A stretch of 64,000 nucleotides of DNA from Hydrogenophilales bacterium (GTDB lineage: Bacteria > Pseudomonadota > Gammaproteobacteria > Burkholderiales > Thiobacillaceae): assembly GCA_016195805.1 (NCBI GenBank), contig JACPYT010000006.1:62001-126000 (forward strand), read 5' to 3'. The notes under the pieces are model-generated. The model made no database searches and was not told the origin of the DNA. It was given only the letters and a program-made list of their open reading frames with translations. How positions within the stretch are numbered: the first letter of the stretch is position 1; each line of letters starts with the position of its first letter. The translations under genes and the position numbers were made by a program. Shown here piece after piece: positions 1 through 11,428 of the stretch.

Positions 1-1
1 G

Positions 2-121
2 CCCTTGCCGATTCCCATGCCCGCACCGGAGGACGTTGCCATCTTCCGCGTGACGCCGGTGGTGATCTCCGTACTCGACTATACGAAGGGGTTTGCGCAC
101 ACCGATCTTGTCACGTGCTAG
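2..121 (+). CDS. Pyridoxamine 5'-phosphate oxidase family protein, C-terminal fragment (partial)
   Basis: The reading frame that is open from the left edge encodes the last 39 residues of a protein and stops at TAG 119-121. The tail contains FRVTPVVISVLDYTKGFAHT, the pattern that closes FMN-binding split-barrel proteins of the pyridoxamine 5'-phosphate oxidase superfamily (a hydrophobic strand, then LDY-x-KGF-x-HT-x-LV). The rest of the gene lies outside the window, so substrate and start cannot be judged. It converges on the minus-strand gene at 225-1106. The following 100 bases (122-224) show nothing recognisable. Identification is from motif recall only. Confidence 0.6.
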   Translation, partial: PLPIPMPAPEDVAIFRVTPVVISVLDYTKGFAHTDLVTC

Positions 122-224
122 GGATGGCCGCCTCAAAGGATGCGGAGGCTGCGCCCACCGAAAACTGTTATTCCGGCGGGTTGAGAGATACGAGAGCTGA
201 TGGGGCGTCCGTTTGATGGACGCG

Positions 225-1106
225 CTAGCAATTGGGGACCTCCTCCCCAGCCATTTTGGCGTCGACCTGTGCCGGGGGAGTCGGGGGGACAGGAAACACG
301 ACCCTGCCCACCGTTGATAACAGTGCGGCACGACATGCGGACGCATACACGGGATCTGAATTAGCAAGCAGGTACTGGACGGCTAGAAAGAGGTCAGCCG
401 TTGACACTAGCGCTGTCGATGACGTCGAGGCGGCACTGTAGCATTTGTCCGTAAATGGGTCAGGACGCGCAGCGGGCTCTTGAAGTCGGAACCCGTTTCC
501 GAACAGGACTGCCTTTGCAGGCGTGGAAATTTCCTCCCGCTGAAGGTCCTCATGAATATTCATCGAGAGCTGACGAAGCTTATCAATGTTAATGGCCTTA
601 CAGTCCTTTCCTTCAGCCTCCCCAATCAGACGACCCTCGGCAGACTCGAAAACCACGTCAAACTCGGAGTCCGACTCTTTATAGGGTTCGGCTTTGAAAC
701 CGAATATGGTCAGCGCGTGAATGATCGCCGCTTCCAGCGGCTTTCCTTTTTCATAGAGAAGGCTCCGCGGCATCGTTGCCACAGAAATTGACTCGACAAG
801 CTCTTCCTTTTTCCGCTGTGCCTCTTCGACATGACGCTCCGCATCCAAAAGTTGGACGCGCAGCTCCGCCTCCGGCGCGAGCGCGTATTTCTTCGTTGCT
901 GCCCAAGGTGGCTCTGGTGTCACTTCAGAAGAGGAGCGGAGCGCCTTATCGAGAGCAACTACAGCAGCTGTAAACGCGCCGGCGAACTGTTCGGCAGCGG
1001 GCGTCCAGACCTCACTTTCGCCCTTCCGTTTCGTGAAGTTTGGCGGACTGAAATCCATGTCAGGGAGCAACACGAGCGTCCCCGCAGACGACTTGCTTCG
1101 ATACAT
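225..1106 (-). CDS. PD-(D/E)XK nuclease-like protein, probable C-terminal part of a frameshifted gene
   Basis: This frame encodes 293 residues and I cannot name the family. A helical stretch at about 80-110 precedes a compact region with a glutamate at E125, then FDVVF (D150) and GEAEGK (E165, K167). The order D-x(n)-E-x-K is the catalytic signature of PD-(D/E)XK restriction-like nucleases. A proline-rich tail follows. The apparent ATG at 1106 has no good ribosome-binding site. The frame stays open upstream of it with plausible coding (TRVGDRAVGAMYR), overlapping the end of the gene at 1112-1672. The two pieces are therefore most likely halves of one protein split by a single-base frameshift near 1135-1142. 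GC content looks lower than in neighbouring gyrB, which fits an accessory gene. Nuclease function is inferred from the motif. Confidence 0.6.
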   Translation of the reverse strand: MYRSKSSAGTLVLLPDMDFSPPNFTKRKGESEVWTPAAEQFAGAFTAAVVALDKALRSSSEVTPEPPWAATKKYALAPEAELRVQLLDAERHVEEAQRKKEELVESISVATMPRSLLYEKGKPLEAAIIHALTIFGFKAEPYKESDSEFDVVFESAEGRLIGEAEGKDCKAINIDKLRQLSMNIHEDLQREEISTPAKAVLFGNGFRLQEPAARPDPFTDKCYSAASTSSTALVSTADLFLAVQYLLANSDPVYASACRAALLSTVGRVVFPVPPTPPAQVDAKMAGEEVPNC

Positions 1107-1111
1107 CGCGC

Positions 1112-1672
1112 CTACTGCTCTGTCTCCGACCCGGGTCTGTACGCACGCTGGATATCGGCAGAGCTCAGGACGACGCTGTAGCTAGATTTTTCACCAAACT
1201 GGGTCCAATAAGGAGCCAGTATTTCTGCCCCCTTGGAGGCGAGTTTCATCGAGCTTCCCGTCGCTGCAACCGGCTGTAGGCTCACAGGGAGTGCGTCATA
1301 GTTTGTGAGAAGAGCGACGTGGCGGGTGGTCTTTTGATTCCGGCCGGTGCCCGAGTACGAACGCGTACCCGTGTCCACGTATGCTTCGTACAAAGGGGGG
1401 AGAAAGACAATGATTGTCTTCCCCGCCTCTACGGCCTGTTTAATCTCTCGGCGCCAGTGTTCACAGCACTCTTTCGCTTCAAATGACGCGCTGTCAGTGA
1501 AGCATGGCTTTCCTTGGTAGGTTTCGTAGTAGTTGTGGAGAAACTCCGAAATCTGCGGCCTGAATAGAAAGATGTCCCAATCCAACAGAGACGTCTTTGA
1601 TCTAAACGGCGCAAAAGTGGTCGCTGACGAGGCGAGTTCTAGGCCGACCGTGAGGATATTTCTTGCTGACAT
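1112..1672 (-). CDS. Hypothetical protein, probable N-terminal part of the same frameshifted gene
   Basis: This frame encodes 186 residues with no family I recognise. It starts MSARNILTVGLELA and has alternating hydrophobic strands (DWDIFLF, KTIIVFLPP) that suggest an alpha/beta sensor-like domain. Its last residues (RAYRPGSETEQ) run over DNA whose other frame reads continuously into the nuclease-like protein downstream. Adding one base near 1135-1142 would fuse the two into a protein of about 490 residues ending in a nuclease domain. The start lies 89 bases after the gyrB stop on the same strand. Either the gene is inactivated, or the shift is a sequencing error or a programmed event. Confidence 0.55.
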   Translation of the reverse strand: MSARNILTVGLELASSATTFAPFRSKTSLLDWDIFLFRPQISEFLHNYYETYQGKPCFTDSASFEAKECCEHWRREIKQAVEAGKTIIVFLPPLYEAYVDTGTRSYSGTGRNQKTTRHVALLTNYDALPVSLQPVAATGSSMKLASKGAEILAPYWTQFGEKSSYSVVLSSADIQRAYRPGSETEQ

Positions 1673-1761
1673 GAATCAGGCTGAAATGTGATGGCTAACG
1701 CCGAGCGAAACACGACGTCCAACTGAGCACTGACAACGCAGTCGGGCGTCCAAGGTTGTCG

Positions 1762-4254
<2,493 letters not shown>

Positions 4255-4289
4255 TCAGCGAATCCGGTTCGGGAAACGCTTGATGAAAT

Positions 4290-4433
4290 CGTCACCCCGG
4301 CGCTTGTCCCCGCTTTGCGGGGGAAAGCCGGGGACCAGATTTGATTGCGCTGGATTCCGGCTTCCGCCCGCAAGGGGCAGGCCGTGGCTGTAAAGTCGCT
4401 GAAGCGGCAACAACCACGCTCCGCCGGAATGAC
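4290..4433. repeat. REP-like mosaic between gyrB and dnaN
   Basis: Two imperfect inverted repeats sit side by side. Outer arms CGTCACCCCGGCGC (4290-4303) and GGGAAAGCCGGGGACCAG (about 4320-4338) enclose a GC hairpin. A second pair, CTGGATTCCGGCTTCCGC (4350-4367) and GCTCCGCCGGAATGAC (4418-4433), flanks a 50-base insert. Arms ending in GTCA(T/C)(T/C)CCGG and CCGGAATCCAG are common dispersed intergenic palindromes in betaproteobacteria. It lies between dnaN and gyrB, where it may fold in the transcript and affect read-through. Confidence 0.6.
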
Positions 4434-4444
4434 ACAACGGGCAT

Positions 4445-5548
4445 TTAAATCCGCATCGGCATCACGACGTACTTGAAGCCGGCCTCGCCTTCGCTGGTCA
4501 GCAGCATGCTGCTGTTGGCGTCGCCCAGGGACAGCGTGATTTCGTCGGTATTGACCGCACCCAGGCCGTCCAGCAGGTAGGTCACGTTGAAGCCGACGTC
4601 CAGCGGATCGCCGTTGTAGCTGACTTCGATTTCATCGGCGGCTTCTTCCTGCTCGTTGTTGTTGCAGACGATACCGAGCGTGTTCTCGCTCATCACCAGG
4701 CGCACGCCGCGGAATTTCTCGTTCGACAGAATCGCCGCGCGCTGCAGCGCCTGCATCACGCTCTGGCGGTTGGCCTTGAGGTGGCGCGGCTGGTTGGCCG
4801 GGATGACGCGCTGGTAGTCGGGGAATTTGCCGTCCACCACCTTGGTCACCAGTTCGGTGCCGGGCAGGGTGATGGTGACCTGGTTGGTGCCGATGCGCAG
4901 CTCGACCGGATCGTCGACGTCGGAGAGCAGCTTGGACAGTTCGACCACGGTCTTGCGCGGGATGATGACTTCGCGCGGCGCGGCCTCGGTTTCCAGCTCG
5001 GTTTCGGCGTAGCTCAGCCGGTGGCCGTCGGTCGCCACTACGCGCAGCTGCTTGCCCTCCAGCACCAGCAGCATGCCGTTGAGGTAATAGCGGATGTCCT
5101 GGCTCGCCATGGCGAACTGCACCAGCTGCAGCAGGCGCTTCAGCGTTTTTTGCGGCAGGCGGATCGCCTCGCCCAAGCCGGCGCCGGTCTCGACACGCGG
5201 AAAATCGGCGGCAGGCAGGGTCTGCAGCGTGAAGCGCGACTTGCCCGCGCTGACCACCACTTGGCTGTCCTTGGAGTCGAGCTTGAGCTTGGCGGAATCA
5301 GGCAGTGCCCGCACGATGTCGAACAACTTGCGTGCAGCGATGGTGATGGCGAAATCCTCCCCCGCCTGCACGTCCAGCTGTGTGCTCACCTGCAATTCCA
5401 GGTCGGTGGCCAGCAGGGTCAGTTTGCTGCCCTTTTTCTCCAGCAGGAGATTGGACAGGATGGGCAGGGTATGACGGCGTTCGACCACTCCCACAACAGC
5501 GGTGAGGGAAGCCAGCAGTGCGTTGCGTTCGCTTTGTACTAATAGCAT
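4445..5548 (-). CDS. dnaN: DNA polymerase III sliding clamp (beta subunit)
   Basis: The 367-residue protein is the ring-shaped processivity clamp of the replicative polymerase. Its length and the three successive clamp-fold repeats are normal. The N-terminus has RRHTLPILSNLLLE, the middle has RYYLNGMLL and ATDGHRLSYAE, and the C-terminus ends in VMPMRI, the usual clamp ending that contributes to the ligand-binding pocket. A ribosome-binding site (AGGAA) precedes the ATG at 5548. It lies downstream of dnaA across a 179-bp gap that carries DnaA boxes. Confidence 0.97.
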   Translation of the reverse strand: MLLVQSERNALLASLTAVVGVVERRHTLPILSNLLLEKKGSKLTLLATDLELQVSTQLDVQAGEDFAITIAARKLFDIVRALPDSAKLKLDSKDSQVVVSAGKSRFTLQTLPAADFPRVETGAGLGEAIRLPQKTLKRLLQLVQFAMASQDIRYYLNGMLLVLEGKQLRVVATDGHRLSYAETELETEAAPREVIIPRKTVVELSKLLSDVDDPVELRIGTNQVTITLPGTELVTKVVDGKFPDYQRVIPANQPRHLKANRQSVMQALQRAAILSNEKFRGVRLVMSENTLGIVCNNNEQEEAADEIEVSYNGDPLDVGFNVTYLLDGLGAVNTDEITLSLGDANSSMLLTSEGEAGFKYVVMPMRI

Positions 5549-5603
5549 TTATATATTCCTGAGAATCATAATAAAGGCAGCCTGAAACTGGGGGTAAGCC
5601 TTT

Positions 5604-5719
5604 TTATCCAATTTAAACAGCGGTTTGTTGCTTGTTTTGGGCTGTGGATAAAAGCGGGGAAACGCGGGAGGGGTGGGGATGGATTTCCCGCTCCGGGCGC
5701 TTGGCTCGCTTTATCCACA
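5604..5719. other. DnaA-box cluster between dnaA and dnaN (candidate oriC element)
   Basis: Two perfect 9-mers lie in opposite orientation, TGTGGATAA at 5643-5651 and TTATCCACA at 5711-5719. A near match, TTATCCAAT, is at 5604-5612. An AT-rich stretch (ATTTAAACAG and T-runs) adjoins them at about 5600-5640. A dnaA-dnaN gap with clustered DnaA boxes is a classic origin location, but a fourth box lies on the other side of dnaA, so the functional origin could include either side. Confidence 0.6.
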
Positions 5720-5727
5720 TTTCATCC

Positions 5728-7116
5728 TCAGCCTGTCAGGCTTTGTAACAACACCAGATAGTCGCGGCCGATGTCGGCCTCGGTCTCGCGCAACTCGGCA
5801 ACTTTACGACAGGCATGGATCACGGTTGTGTGGTCGCGCCCGCCGAAGGATTCGCCGATTTCCGGCAGGCTCTGGTTGGTGAGTTCCTTGGCCAGTGCCA
5901 TGGCAATCTGGCGGGGACGTGCCAGGTTGCGTGTGCGTTTCTTGGAAAACATGTCGGCGACCTTGATCTTGTAGAAGTCGGCGACAGTCTTCTGGATGTT
6001 CTCGATCGAGACGATGCGCGAGGTCGAGGCGATGAGGTCGCGCAGCGCTTCCTTCACCAGTTCCATGGTGATGGGTTTTTCGTGGAAGCGCGAGAACGCG
6101 ATCACCCGTTTCAGGGCGCCTTCCAGTTCGCGCACGTTGGAACGCACCTGCTTGGCGATGAAGAAGGCGACGTTCTCGTCGAGCTTGATGTTTTCCGCCT
6201 GCGCCTTGGCCAGCAGGATCGCCACCCGCATTTCCAGTTCCGGCGGCTCGACGGCCACCGTCAGACCCCACGCAAAACGCGATTTCAGGCGGTCGTCGAG
6301 GCCGCTTATTTCCTTGGGGAAGGTGTCGCAGGTGATGACGATCTGCTTCTTGTTCTCGATCAGCGAATTGAAGACGTAGAAAAACTCTTCCTGGGTGCGG
6401 TCCTTCTTGGCGAGGAACTGGATGTCGTCGATCAGCAGCAGGTCCAGCGACATGTAGCGCCGCTTGAGGTCGTCGAACTGCTTGTTGAGGTAGGCCTTGA
6501 CCACGTCGTCGACATAATCGTTGGCGTGGATGTAGCTGATGCGTGCACTGGGATTGGCCTGGCGCACGGTGTTGCCGATGGCCTGCAGCAGGTGGGTCTT
6601 GCCCAAGCCGACGCCGCCGTAGACGAACAGCGGGTTGTAGGCGACCCCGGGGTTGTCGGCGATTTGCAGCGCGGCCGCGCGCGCCAGCTGGTTGGCACGG
6701 CCAGAGACGAAATTGTCGAAGGTGAAGCCGGGGTTGATGCGCATCCCCATCTGGGCAGGCACGGCGACGCTGGCTGGCGCCTCCGCCGGCGCTGCGGGGG
6801 AGGCCGGCGCGGCATGCGTACGCGGGGCGCTGGGTTTCTTGCCGAGCGCATAGGTAATGGCGACCGGGCGTGCATAAAATTCCTGCGCCCAGCTGTCGAT
6901 GTGTTCGGCGAATTTCTCGCGTACCCAGTCCATCACGAAGTGATTGGGCGCCAGAATGCGCACGTCTCCGCCCGCGTCGTCAAACACCAGGGGCTTGATC
7001 CATGTGCTGAATTGCTGCTGGGTCAGATTGGCGCGAAAGCGCTCTTGGCAAAGGTCCCAGAAGGAATCCATAGTCGAGGGTCGAGGGGCGGGAAGCTGCA
7101 TGGGATTCAAATACAA
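5728..7116 (-). CDS. dnaA: Chromosomal replication initiator DnaA
   Basis: The 462-residue AAA+ initiator binds DnaA boxes and melts the origin. Domain I ([20 protein letters not shown]) is followed by an alanine/proline-rich linker. The AAA+ domain has Walker [11 protein letters not shown] and Walker [10 protein letters not shown], and the C-terminal helix-turn-helix has [15 protein letters not shown]. The frame begins with TTG at 7114-7116, preceded by AAGGAG about 8 bases upstream. The ATG codons at residues 6 and 16 lack comparable sites, so TTG is the best-supported start. A DnaA box lies just upstream of it, which fits autoregulation. Confidence 0.96.
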   Translation of the reverse strand: MYLNPMQLPAPRPSTMDSFWDLCQERFRANLTQQQFSTWIKPLVFDDAGGDVRILAPNHFVMDWVREKFAEHIDSWAQEFYARPVAITYALGKKPSAPRTHAAPASPAAPAEAPASVAVPAQMGMRINPGFTFDNFVSGRANQLARAAALQIADNPGVAYNPLFVYGGVGLGKTHLLQAIGNTVRQANPSARISYIHANDYVDDVVKAYLNKQFDDLKRRYMSLDLLLIDDIQFLAKKDRTQEEFFYVFNSLIENKKQIVITCDTFPKEISGLDDRLKSRFAWGLTVAVEPPELEMRVAILLAKAQAENIKLDENVAFFIAKQVRSNVRELEGALKRVIAFSRFHEKPITMELVKEALRDLIASTSRIVSIENIQKTVADFYKIKVADMFSKKRTRNLARPRQIAMALAKELTNQSLPEIGESFGGRDHTTVIHACRKVAELRETEADIGRDYLVLLQSLTG

Positions 7117-7138
7117 ATCTTACTCTCCTTCGACGAGG

Positions 7139-7147
7139 TTATCCACA
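7139..7147. promoter_or_regulatory. DnaA box upstream of dnaA
   Basis: A perfect TTATCCACA lies 23 bases before the dnaA start codon, in the dnaA-rpmH divergent gap. It probably takes part in dnaA autoregulation and possibly in origin function. The gap also holds a T-rich tract at about 7222-7245. Confidence 0.7.
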
Positions 7148-7188
7148 GGCATGCTGCCCCGGACATTCAGGTGTGGCCCGGCCTGAAC

Positions 7189-7218
7189 TTGACATCCCCT
7201 GGGTTGAGCGGGTCTAAT
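7189..7218 (+). promoter_or_regulatory. Sigma70 promoter of rpmH
   Basis: A perfect -35 TTGACA (7189-7194) is followed after 18 bases by TCTAAT (7213-7218, five of six matches to TATAAT). It points toward rpmH, whose start is about 80 bases downstream. Confidence 0.7.
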
Positions 7219-7300
7219 ACGCGGTTTTTCAACAGATTTTTTTGTGTTCGGCTCACCCGCCCCGGCGGGACGGGCCGGCGCCAGCCAGAAAGGATATGCC

Positions 7301-7435
7301 ATGAAACGCACTTACCAACCTTCCACCGTCCGCCGCAAGCGCACCCACGGCTTTCGCGCCCGCATGAAAACCAAGGCGGGCCGTGCCGTGATCAACGCAC
7401 GTCGCGCCAAGGGTCGCGCACGTCTGGCCGTCTGA
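7301..7435 (+). CDS. rpmH: 50S ribosomal protein L34
   Basis: The 44-residue basic protein starts [18 protein letters not shown] and ends with the usual RR-AKGR-RL tail. Both sequence and length are standard for L34 of the large ribosomal subunit. The ATG is preceded by AAAGGA. It is first in the rpmH-rnpA-yidC-mnmE run and has a strong promoter at 7189-7218. Confidence 0.97.
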   Translation: MKRTYQPSTVRRKRTHGFRARMKTKAGRAVINARRAKGRARLAV

Positions 7436-7464
7436 TCAACGCCAAGCCCAAGCCAGCGGGTGGC

Positions 7465-7863
7465 GTGCGCCTCCGCGATGCGCGTCTCGTCGACAAAGCC
7501 GATTTCGACCGGGTGTTTGCCGACAACCAGCGTGCCCGAACGGATTTTCTGATGGTGATGGCGCGACCCAACCAGGTGGGGTATCCGCGGTTGGGCATGG
7601 TCGTTGCCAAGCGACTACTTACGCGTGCGGTGGATCGCAACCGCGTCAAGCGATGCGTGCGCGAAAGTTTTCGTCAGGCTTTGCCGGAACTGCCCGCGTG
7701 TGATTTTGTCGTTCGTCTCATTGCCAAGCCGGTTCCGGGCGACGAGGCGCGCGATTTGTTGCGCACCTTCTCACGTGCAGGCCAGCGAGCCATGGCAAAA
7801 TGGCCCGCCGTGGCGTCAGGCGAATCCCTGATCGTCACCCCGGAACCCCATCCCAACTCATAG
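7465..7863 (+). CDS. rnpA: Ribonuclease P protein component
   Basis: This basic protein assists the RNase P RNA in removing tRNA 5' leaders. The conserved RNR box appears as AVDRNRVKRCVRESFR, followed by DFVVRLIAKP and a short C-terminal helix. A GTG at 7465 gives VRLRDARLVDKADFDRVFA as the N-terminus and 132 residues in all, slightly longer than usual. The frame is open further upstream through the end of rpmH with no ATG, so the exact start is uncertain. It lies 29 bases after rpmH and 11 bases before yidC. The yidD gene that often sits at this point is missing. Confidence 0.88.
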   Translation: MRLRDARLVDKADFDRVFADNQRARTDFLMVMARPNQVGYPRLGMVVAKRLLTRAVDRNRVKRCVRESFRQALPELPACDFVVRLIAKPVPGDEARDLLRTFSRAGQRAMAKWPAVASGESLIVTPEPHPNS

Positions 7864-7874
7864 CGTCCCGTTCA

Positions 7875-9521
7875 ATGGATAATCAGCGGCTGATCCTTTT
7901 TATTGTCTTTTCCTTCTCGCTGCTTTTGTTGTGGGAAGCCTGGCAGGACAAGCATGCGCCGCCTCCCTCCGCTGTTACGGCGACGAGCGTCACGAGCGCG
8001 AATTCAAGCGCACCGCCCGCGCCGAGTCAGGCACTGAACGCACCCGCAGCCGCACCGACCCAGCCCGGGTTGGTGAAGGGTGCACGTGCCGTGGTGGAAA
8101 CCGATGTGTTGCGCGCCACGATCGATGCCAATGGCGGCGATCTTCGCCAGCTCGAGTTGCTGTCCTATCGCGAGACGCAGGAACGCAATCAGGTTTTCAC
8201 GCTGTTTGAAGAGGATCCGACCCAGCCCTACTTGGCACAGAGTGGTCTGCTCGGCAAGGATCTGCCGACGCACCGCAGCGCCTTTCAGTTGAATCCGGGC
8301 ACTTATCGGCTGAACCAGGGTGCGTCGGAGGTGGACGTCCCACTGGTGTGGAACGATCCTGCCACGGGGGTACGCGTCGAAAAGACCTATATTTTCAAGC
8401 GCGGCAGTTATCAGATTGCCCTCAGGACACGGGTCATCAACAACGGAACCCAGCCCGTCGACCTGACGCCCTATTACCAGTTCACACGCCATTCCGGGGC
8501 ACCGCGGGGCGCGTCCTTCTTCCTGCACACCTTCACTGGCCCTGCGTTCTACACCGACGCCAAGAAATTCCAGAAAGTCCCCTTCAAAGCCATCCAGGAA
8601 GGCAAGGCCGAGTTCGAGAAAACGGCCGATAACGGCTGGGTGGCACTGGTGCAGCACCACTTCGTGTCGGCCTGGCTGCCCGAAGGCAATATCAAGCGCG
8701 AGTATTACGCGCGTGCCCTGGGGGACGGACTCTATTCGGCCGGGGTCATCCTGGCTGAAGGTACGCTGGCACCGGGCCAGCAAAAAGTCTTCACCGTGCC
8801 CCTGTATGCGGGCCCGCAGAAGCAGAAGCTGCTGGAAGCCACTGCACCCGGCCTCGATCTCGTGCGCGATTACGGCTGGCTCACGCCCTTGGCCTTTCCC
8901 ATCTACTGGGCGTTGGCAAAAATCGAGCACTTCGTCGGCAACTGGGGCTGGGCCATCATCATCCTGACCATCCTGCTCAAGCTGTCGCTGTTCCCGCTGT
9001 CGGCGGCAGGCTACAAGTCGATGGCCAGGATGAAGAAACTCACCCCGCGCTTGCAGCAGCTGAAGGAAACCTACGGCGACGACCGTGCCAAGCTGCATCA
9101 GGCGATGGCGGAGCTATACAAGACCGAGAAAATCAATCCGCTCGGCGGTTGCCTGCCGATCCTGATCCAGATTCCGGTATTCATCGCGCTGTACTGGGTT
9201 CTGCTTGCGGCGGTGGAAATGCGCGGCGCGCCGTGGCTGGGCTGGATCACCGACCTGACGGCGCCCGATCCTTTTTACATCCTGCCGATCGTCATGGGCA
9301 TCACCTCGATCCTGCAGGTCAAGCTCAATCCTCAGCCGATGGACCCGATGCAGGCCAAGATCATGATGATCATGCCGGTGGCATTCACCGTGATGTTTGT
9401 GTTCTTCCCGGCCGGTCTCGTGCTGTACTGGATCGTCAACAACATCCTGTCCATTACGCAACAATGGGTGATCAACAAGCAGGTTCAGGACGGTGGCAAG
9501 CTTGCCTCCGGCAAAGCCTGA
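7875..9521 (+). CDS. yidC: Membrane protein insertase YidC
   Basis: The 548-residue protein inserts and folds inner-membrane proteins, alone or with SecYEG. It has an N-terminal signal-anchor ([16 protein letters not shown]), an alanine/proline linker, a large periplasmic beta domain (about 60-340), and the conserved five-helix insertase core starting at [15 protein letters not shown]. The core includes [14 protein letters not shown], the [20 protein letters not shown] hairpin region and a basic C-terminus. The start is the ATG at MDNQRLIL, because the open frame upstream overlaps rnpA. Its 3' end overlaps mnmE by 29 bases. Confidence 0.96.
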   Translation: MDNQRLILFIVFSFSLLLLWEAWQDKHAPPPSAVTATSVTSANSSAPPAPSQALNAPAAAPTQPGLVKGARAVVETDVLRATIDANGGDLRQLELLSYRETQERNQVFTLFEEDPTQPYLAQSGLLGKDLPTHRSAFQLNPGTYRLNQGASEVDVPLVWNDPATGVRVEKTYIFKRGSYQIALRTRVINNGTQPVDLTPYYQFTRHSGAPRGASFFLHTFTGPAFYTDAKKFQKVPFKAIQEGKAEFEKTADNGWVALVQHHFVSAWLPEGNIKREYYARALGDGLYSAGVILAEGTLAPGQQKVFTVPLYAGPQKQKLLEATAPGLDLVRDYGWLTPLAFPIYWALAKIEHFVGNWGWAIIILTILLKLSLFPLSAAGYKSMARMKKLTPRLQQLKETYGDDRAKLHQAMAELYKTEKINPLGGCLPILIQIPVFIALYWVLLAAVEMRGAPWLGWITDLTAPDPFYILPIVMGITSILQVKLNPQPMDPMQAKIMMIMPVAFTVMFVFFPAGLVLYWIVNNILSITQQWVINKQVQDGGKLASGKA

Positions 9522-10833
9522 TCTGATAGCCGCCATCGCCACCGCGCCCGGACGGGGTGGGGTGGGCGTGGTGCGGGTATCGGGGCCGGACGTTGCCCCG
9601 CTTGCCCAGGCGATTCTCGGGCGCGTTCCCGCGCCGCGTCACGCCACGTTCGGGCGCTTTCTGGATGGCGATGGCCAAACGATCGACGAGGGCATCGCGC
9701 TTTATTTCGCCGCGCCGCACGCGTTCACCGGCGAAAACGTGCTGGAGCTGCAAGGGCACGGCGGCCCGGTGGTGCTCGATCTGATCCTGCAGCGCTGCCT
9801 CGAACTCGGTGCGCGTCTGGCCGGGCCGGGCGAGTTTTCCCGCCGTGCGTTTCTGAATGGCAAGCTTGACCTGGCCCAGGCCGAGGCGGTGGCCGACCTG
9901 ATCGACGCCGCGTCCACCGAGGCGGCACGCTCGGCGGTGCGTTCGCTTGCCGGGGCTTTTTCCACTCGCATCGCAGAACTGGTCGAAGCATTGACGCGCC
10001 TGCGCATGCTGGTCGAGGCCACGCTCGACTTTCCCGAAGAGGAGATCGATTTCCTGCGCGACGCGGATGCGTTCGGGCGGCTTGATCAGATCGACACCAG
10101 CCTGCGGGCGGTACGTGCGCAGGCGAAGCAGGGCGCCCTGCTGCGCGAAGGTCTGACGGTGGTCCTGATCGGCCAGCCGAACGTCGGCAAGTCGAGCCTG
10201 TTGAACCAGTTGGCAGGATTCGAGGCCGCAATCGTTAACGAGATGGCTGGCACCACGCGCGACACCGTGCGCGAGGCGATCCAGATCGAGGGCGTGCCGC
10301 TGCACATCGTCGATACCGCGGGCCTGCGGGAGACCGACGACGCGGTGGAACAACTCGGCATCGCCCGCACCTGGGCGGCGGTGGACAAGGCCGATGTGGC
10401 GCTGCTGCTGGTGGACGCCGCGCATGGCATGGGCGAGCGCGAAGCGGCCATCCTGGCACGTCTGCCCAAGGTGACGCGGCTCACCCTGCACAACAAGATC
10501 GATGTCACCGGCGAGGCGCCGCGTGCAGCAGATAATGAAGTGTGGCTGTCGGCGAAGACCGGTGCCGGGGTGGAGTTGCTGCGCGACAAGCTGCTCGAAA
10601 CGGCCGGCTGGCAGGCGGCAGGTGAAGGCACATTCATGGCGCGCGCGCGGCATCTGGAGGCACTTGGCCGTGCTGCCGACCATCTCTCGGTTGCGCGCGA
10701 ATCAACCGGTCAGCTTGAGTTGTTTGCCGAGGAATTGCGCCTGGCACAGGCTGCCTTGTCGGAAATCACCGGCGAATTCACCGCCGACGATCTGCTGGGC
10801 GAGATATTCAGCAAGTTCTGCATCGGAAAATAA
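9493..10833 (+). CDS. mnmE: tRNA uridine-5-carboxymethylaminomethyl(34) synthesis GTPase MnmE
   Basis: The 446-residue GTPase works with MnmG (23315-25225) to modify the wobble uridine of certain tRNAs. The N-terminal formyl-THF binding domain has [20 protein letters not shown]. The G domain has [12 protein letters not shown], the DTAG switch and NKID, and the C-terminus ends in FCIGK, which carries the conserved catalytic cysteine. The GTG start at 9493 lies inside the end of yidC; no ATG is available nearby. Confidence 0.96.
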   Translation: MASLPPAKPDLIAAIATAPGRGGVGVVRVSGPDVAPLAQAILGRVPAPRHATFGRFLDGDGQTIDEGIALYFAAPHAFTGENVLELQGHGGPVVLDLILQRCLELGARLAGPGEFSRRAFLNGKLDLAQAEAVADLIDAASTEAARSAVRSLAGAFSTRIAELVEALTRLRMLVEATLDFPEEEIDFLRDADAFGRLDQIDTSLRAVRAQAKQGALLREGLTVVLIGQPNVGKSSLLNQLAGFEAAIVNEMAGTTRDTVREAIQIEGVPLHIVDTAGLRETDDAVEQLGIARTWAAVDKADVALLLVDAAHGMGEREAAILARLPKVTRLTLHNKIDVTGEAPRAADNEVWLSAKTGAGVELLRDKLLETAGWQAAGEGTFMARARHLEALGRAADHLSVARESTGQLELFAEELRLAQAALSEITGEFTADDLLGEIFSKFCIGK

Positions 10834-10948
10834 AACGTTTCCGCAGACCTCGTCATTATTTTCCGGTCCAACCGCAGCTTGGGGAACTCGGTCCGGGTTT
10901 ACGCTATCGATACCCTTTTGCCGTTTATGCATTCACCCAGGAATGATT

Positions 10949-11428
10949 ATGCTTTCACTCAAACCCTACCTGCACGCAGCACCATTATTGATCGGCGCCT
11001 GCCTGGTGCTGGCCGGATGTGGCTCGACCAAGGCCGATACTCACCCCGGTCAGCCGGTGACCAAGCGTCGCGCACTATTACATGAAACCCTGCGCACATT
11101 TGAGCCGATGGGGATCATGGTGCGCGGTAAAAATCCTTATGTCGCGGCAGATTTCCAGGCGCTCGCCGACAAGCTTCAAACCTTGAGCACGCAGCCGTGG
11201 GCTTATTTTCCGCCGGGGAGCACCTATGCGCCGAGCCGGGCCAAACCCGCGGTGTGGCAGCAATCCGCACAATTCAAGCAGGCGCAGGACACGTACATCA
11301 AGGCGGTGTCCAGCCTCGACGCCGAGGCTAAAACGGGCAACCTGGACTTGATCCGGCCGGCCTACATGCACGTGAGCGAAAGCTGTGCTGCCTGCCACAA
11401 GGCGTTTCGCGGGCCGTCAGTGTTATGA
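10949..11428 (+). CDS. Cytochrome c-prime family lipoprotein
   Basis: The 159-residue protein has a lipoprotein signal with lipobox LAGC (C24), so it should be anchored to a periplasmic membrane face. It has a four-helix-like body and a C-terminal heme site ESCAACHK (C146, C149, H150). A single CxxCH near the C-terminus is the hallmark of the cytochrome c-prime/c556 fold. Methionines near position 54-57 could serve as distal ligand. ATG 10949 has AGGA 6 bases upstream; an alternative ATG at 10943 adds two residues. It overlaps the cytochrome b561 gene by 4 bases, so the two are translationally coupled and probably exchange electrons. Confidence 0.85.
   Translation: MLSLKPYLHAAPLLIGACLVLAGCGSTKADTHPGQPVTKRRALLHETLRTFEPMGIMVRGKNPYVAADFQALADKLQTLSTQPWAYFPPGSTYAPSRAKPAVWQQSAQFKQAQDTYIKAVSSLDAEAKTGNLDLIRPAYMHVSESCAACHKAFRGPSVL

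Noticed and set aside
5815-7464. Long plus-strand open frame over dnaA leading into rnpA
   Set aside because: Only its 3' end (from about 7465) is rnpA. The upstream part is antisense to dnaA and rpmH-frame noise.
10858-10948. tRNA or small RNA between mnmE and the cytochrome c-prime gene
   Set aside because: No cloverleaf or terminator was found; the segment is probably just the promoter and leader of the cytochrome gene.
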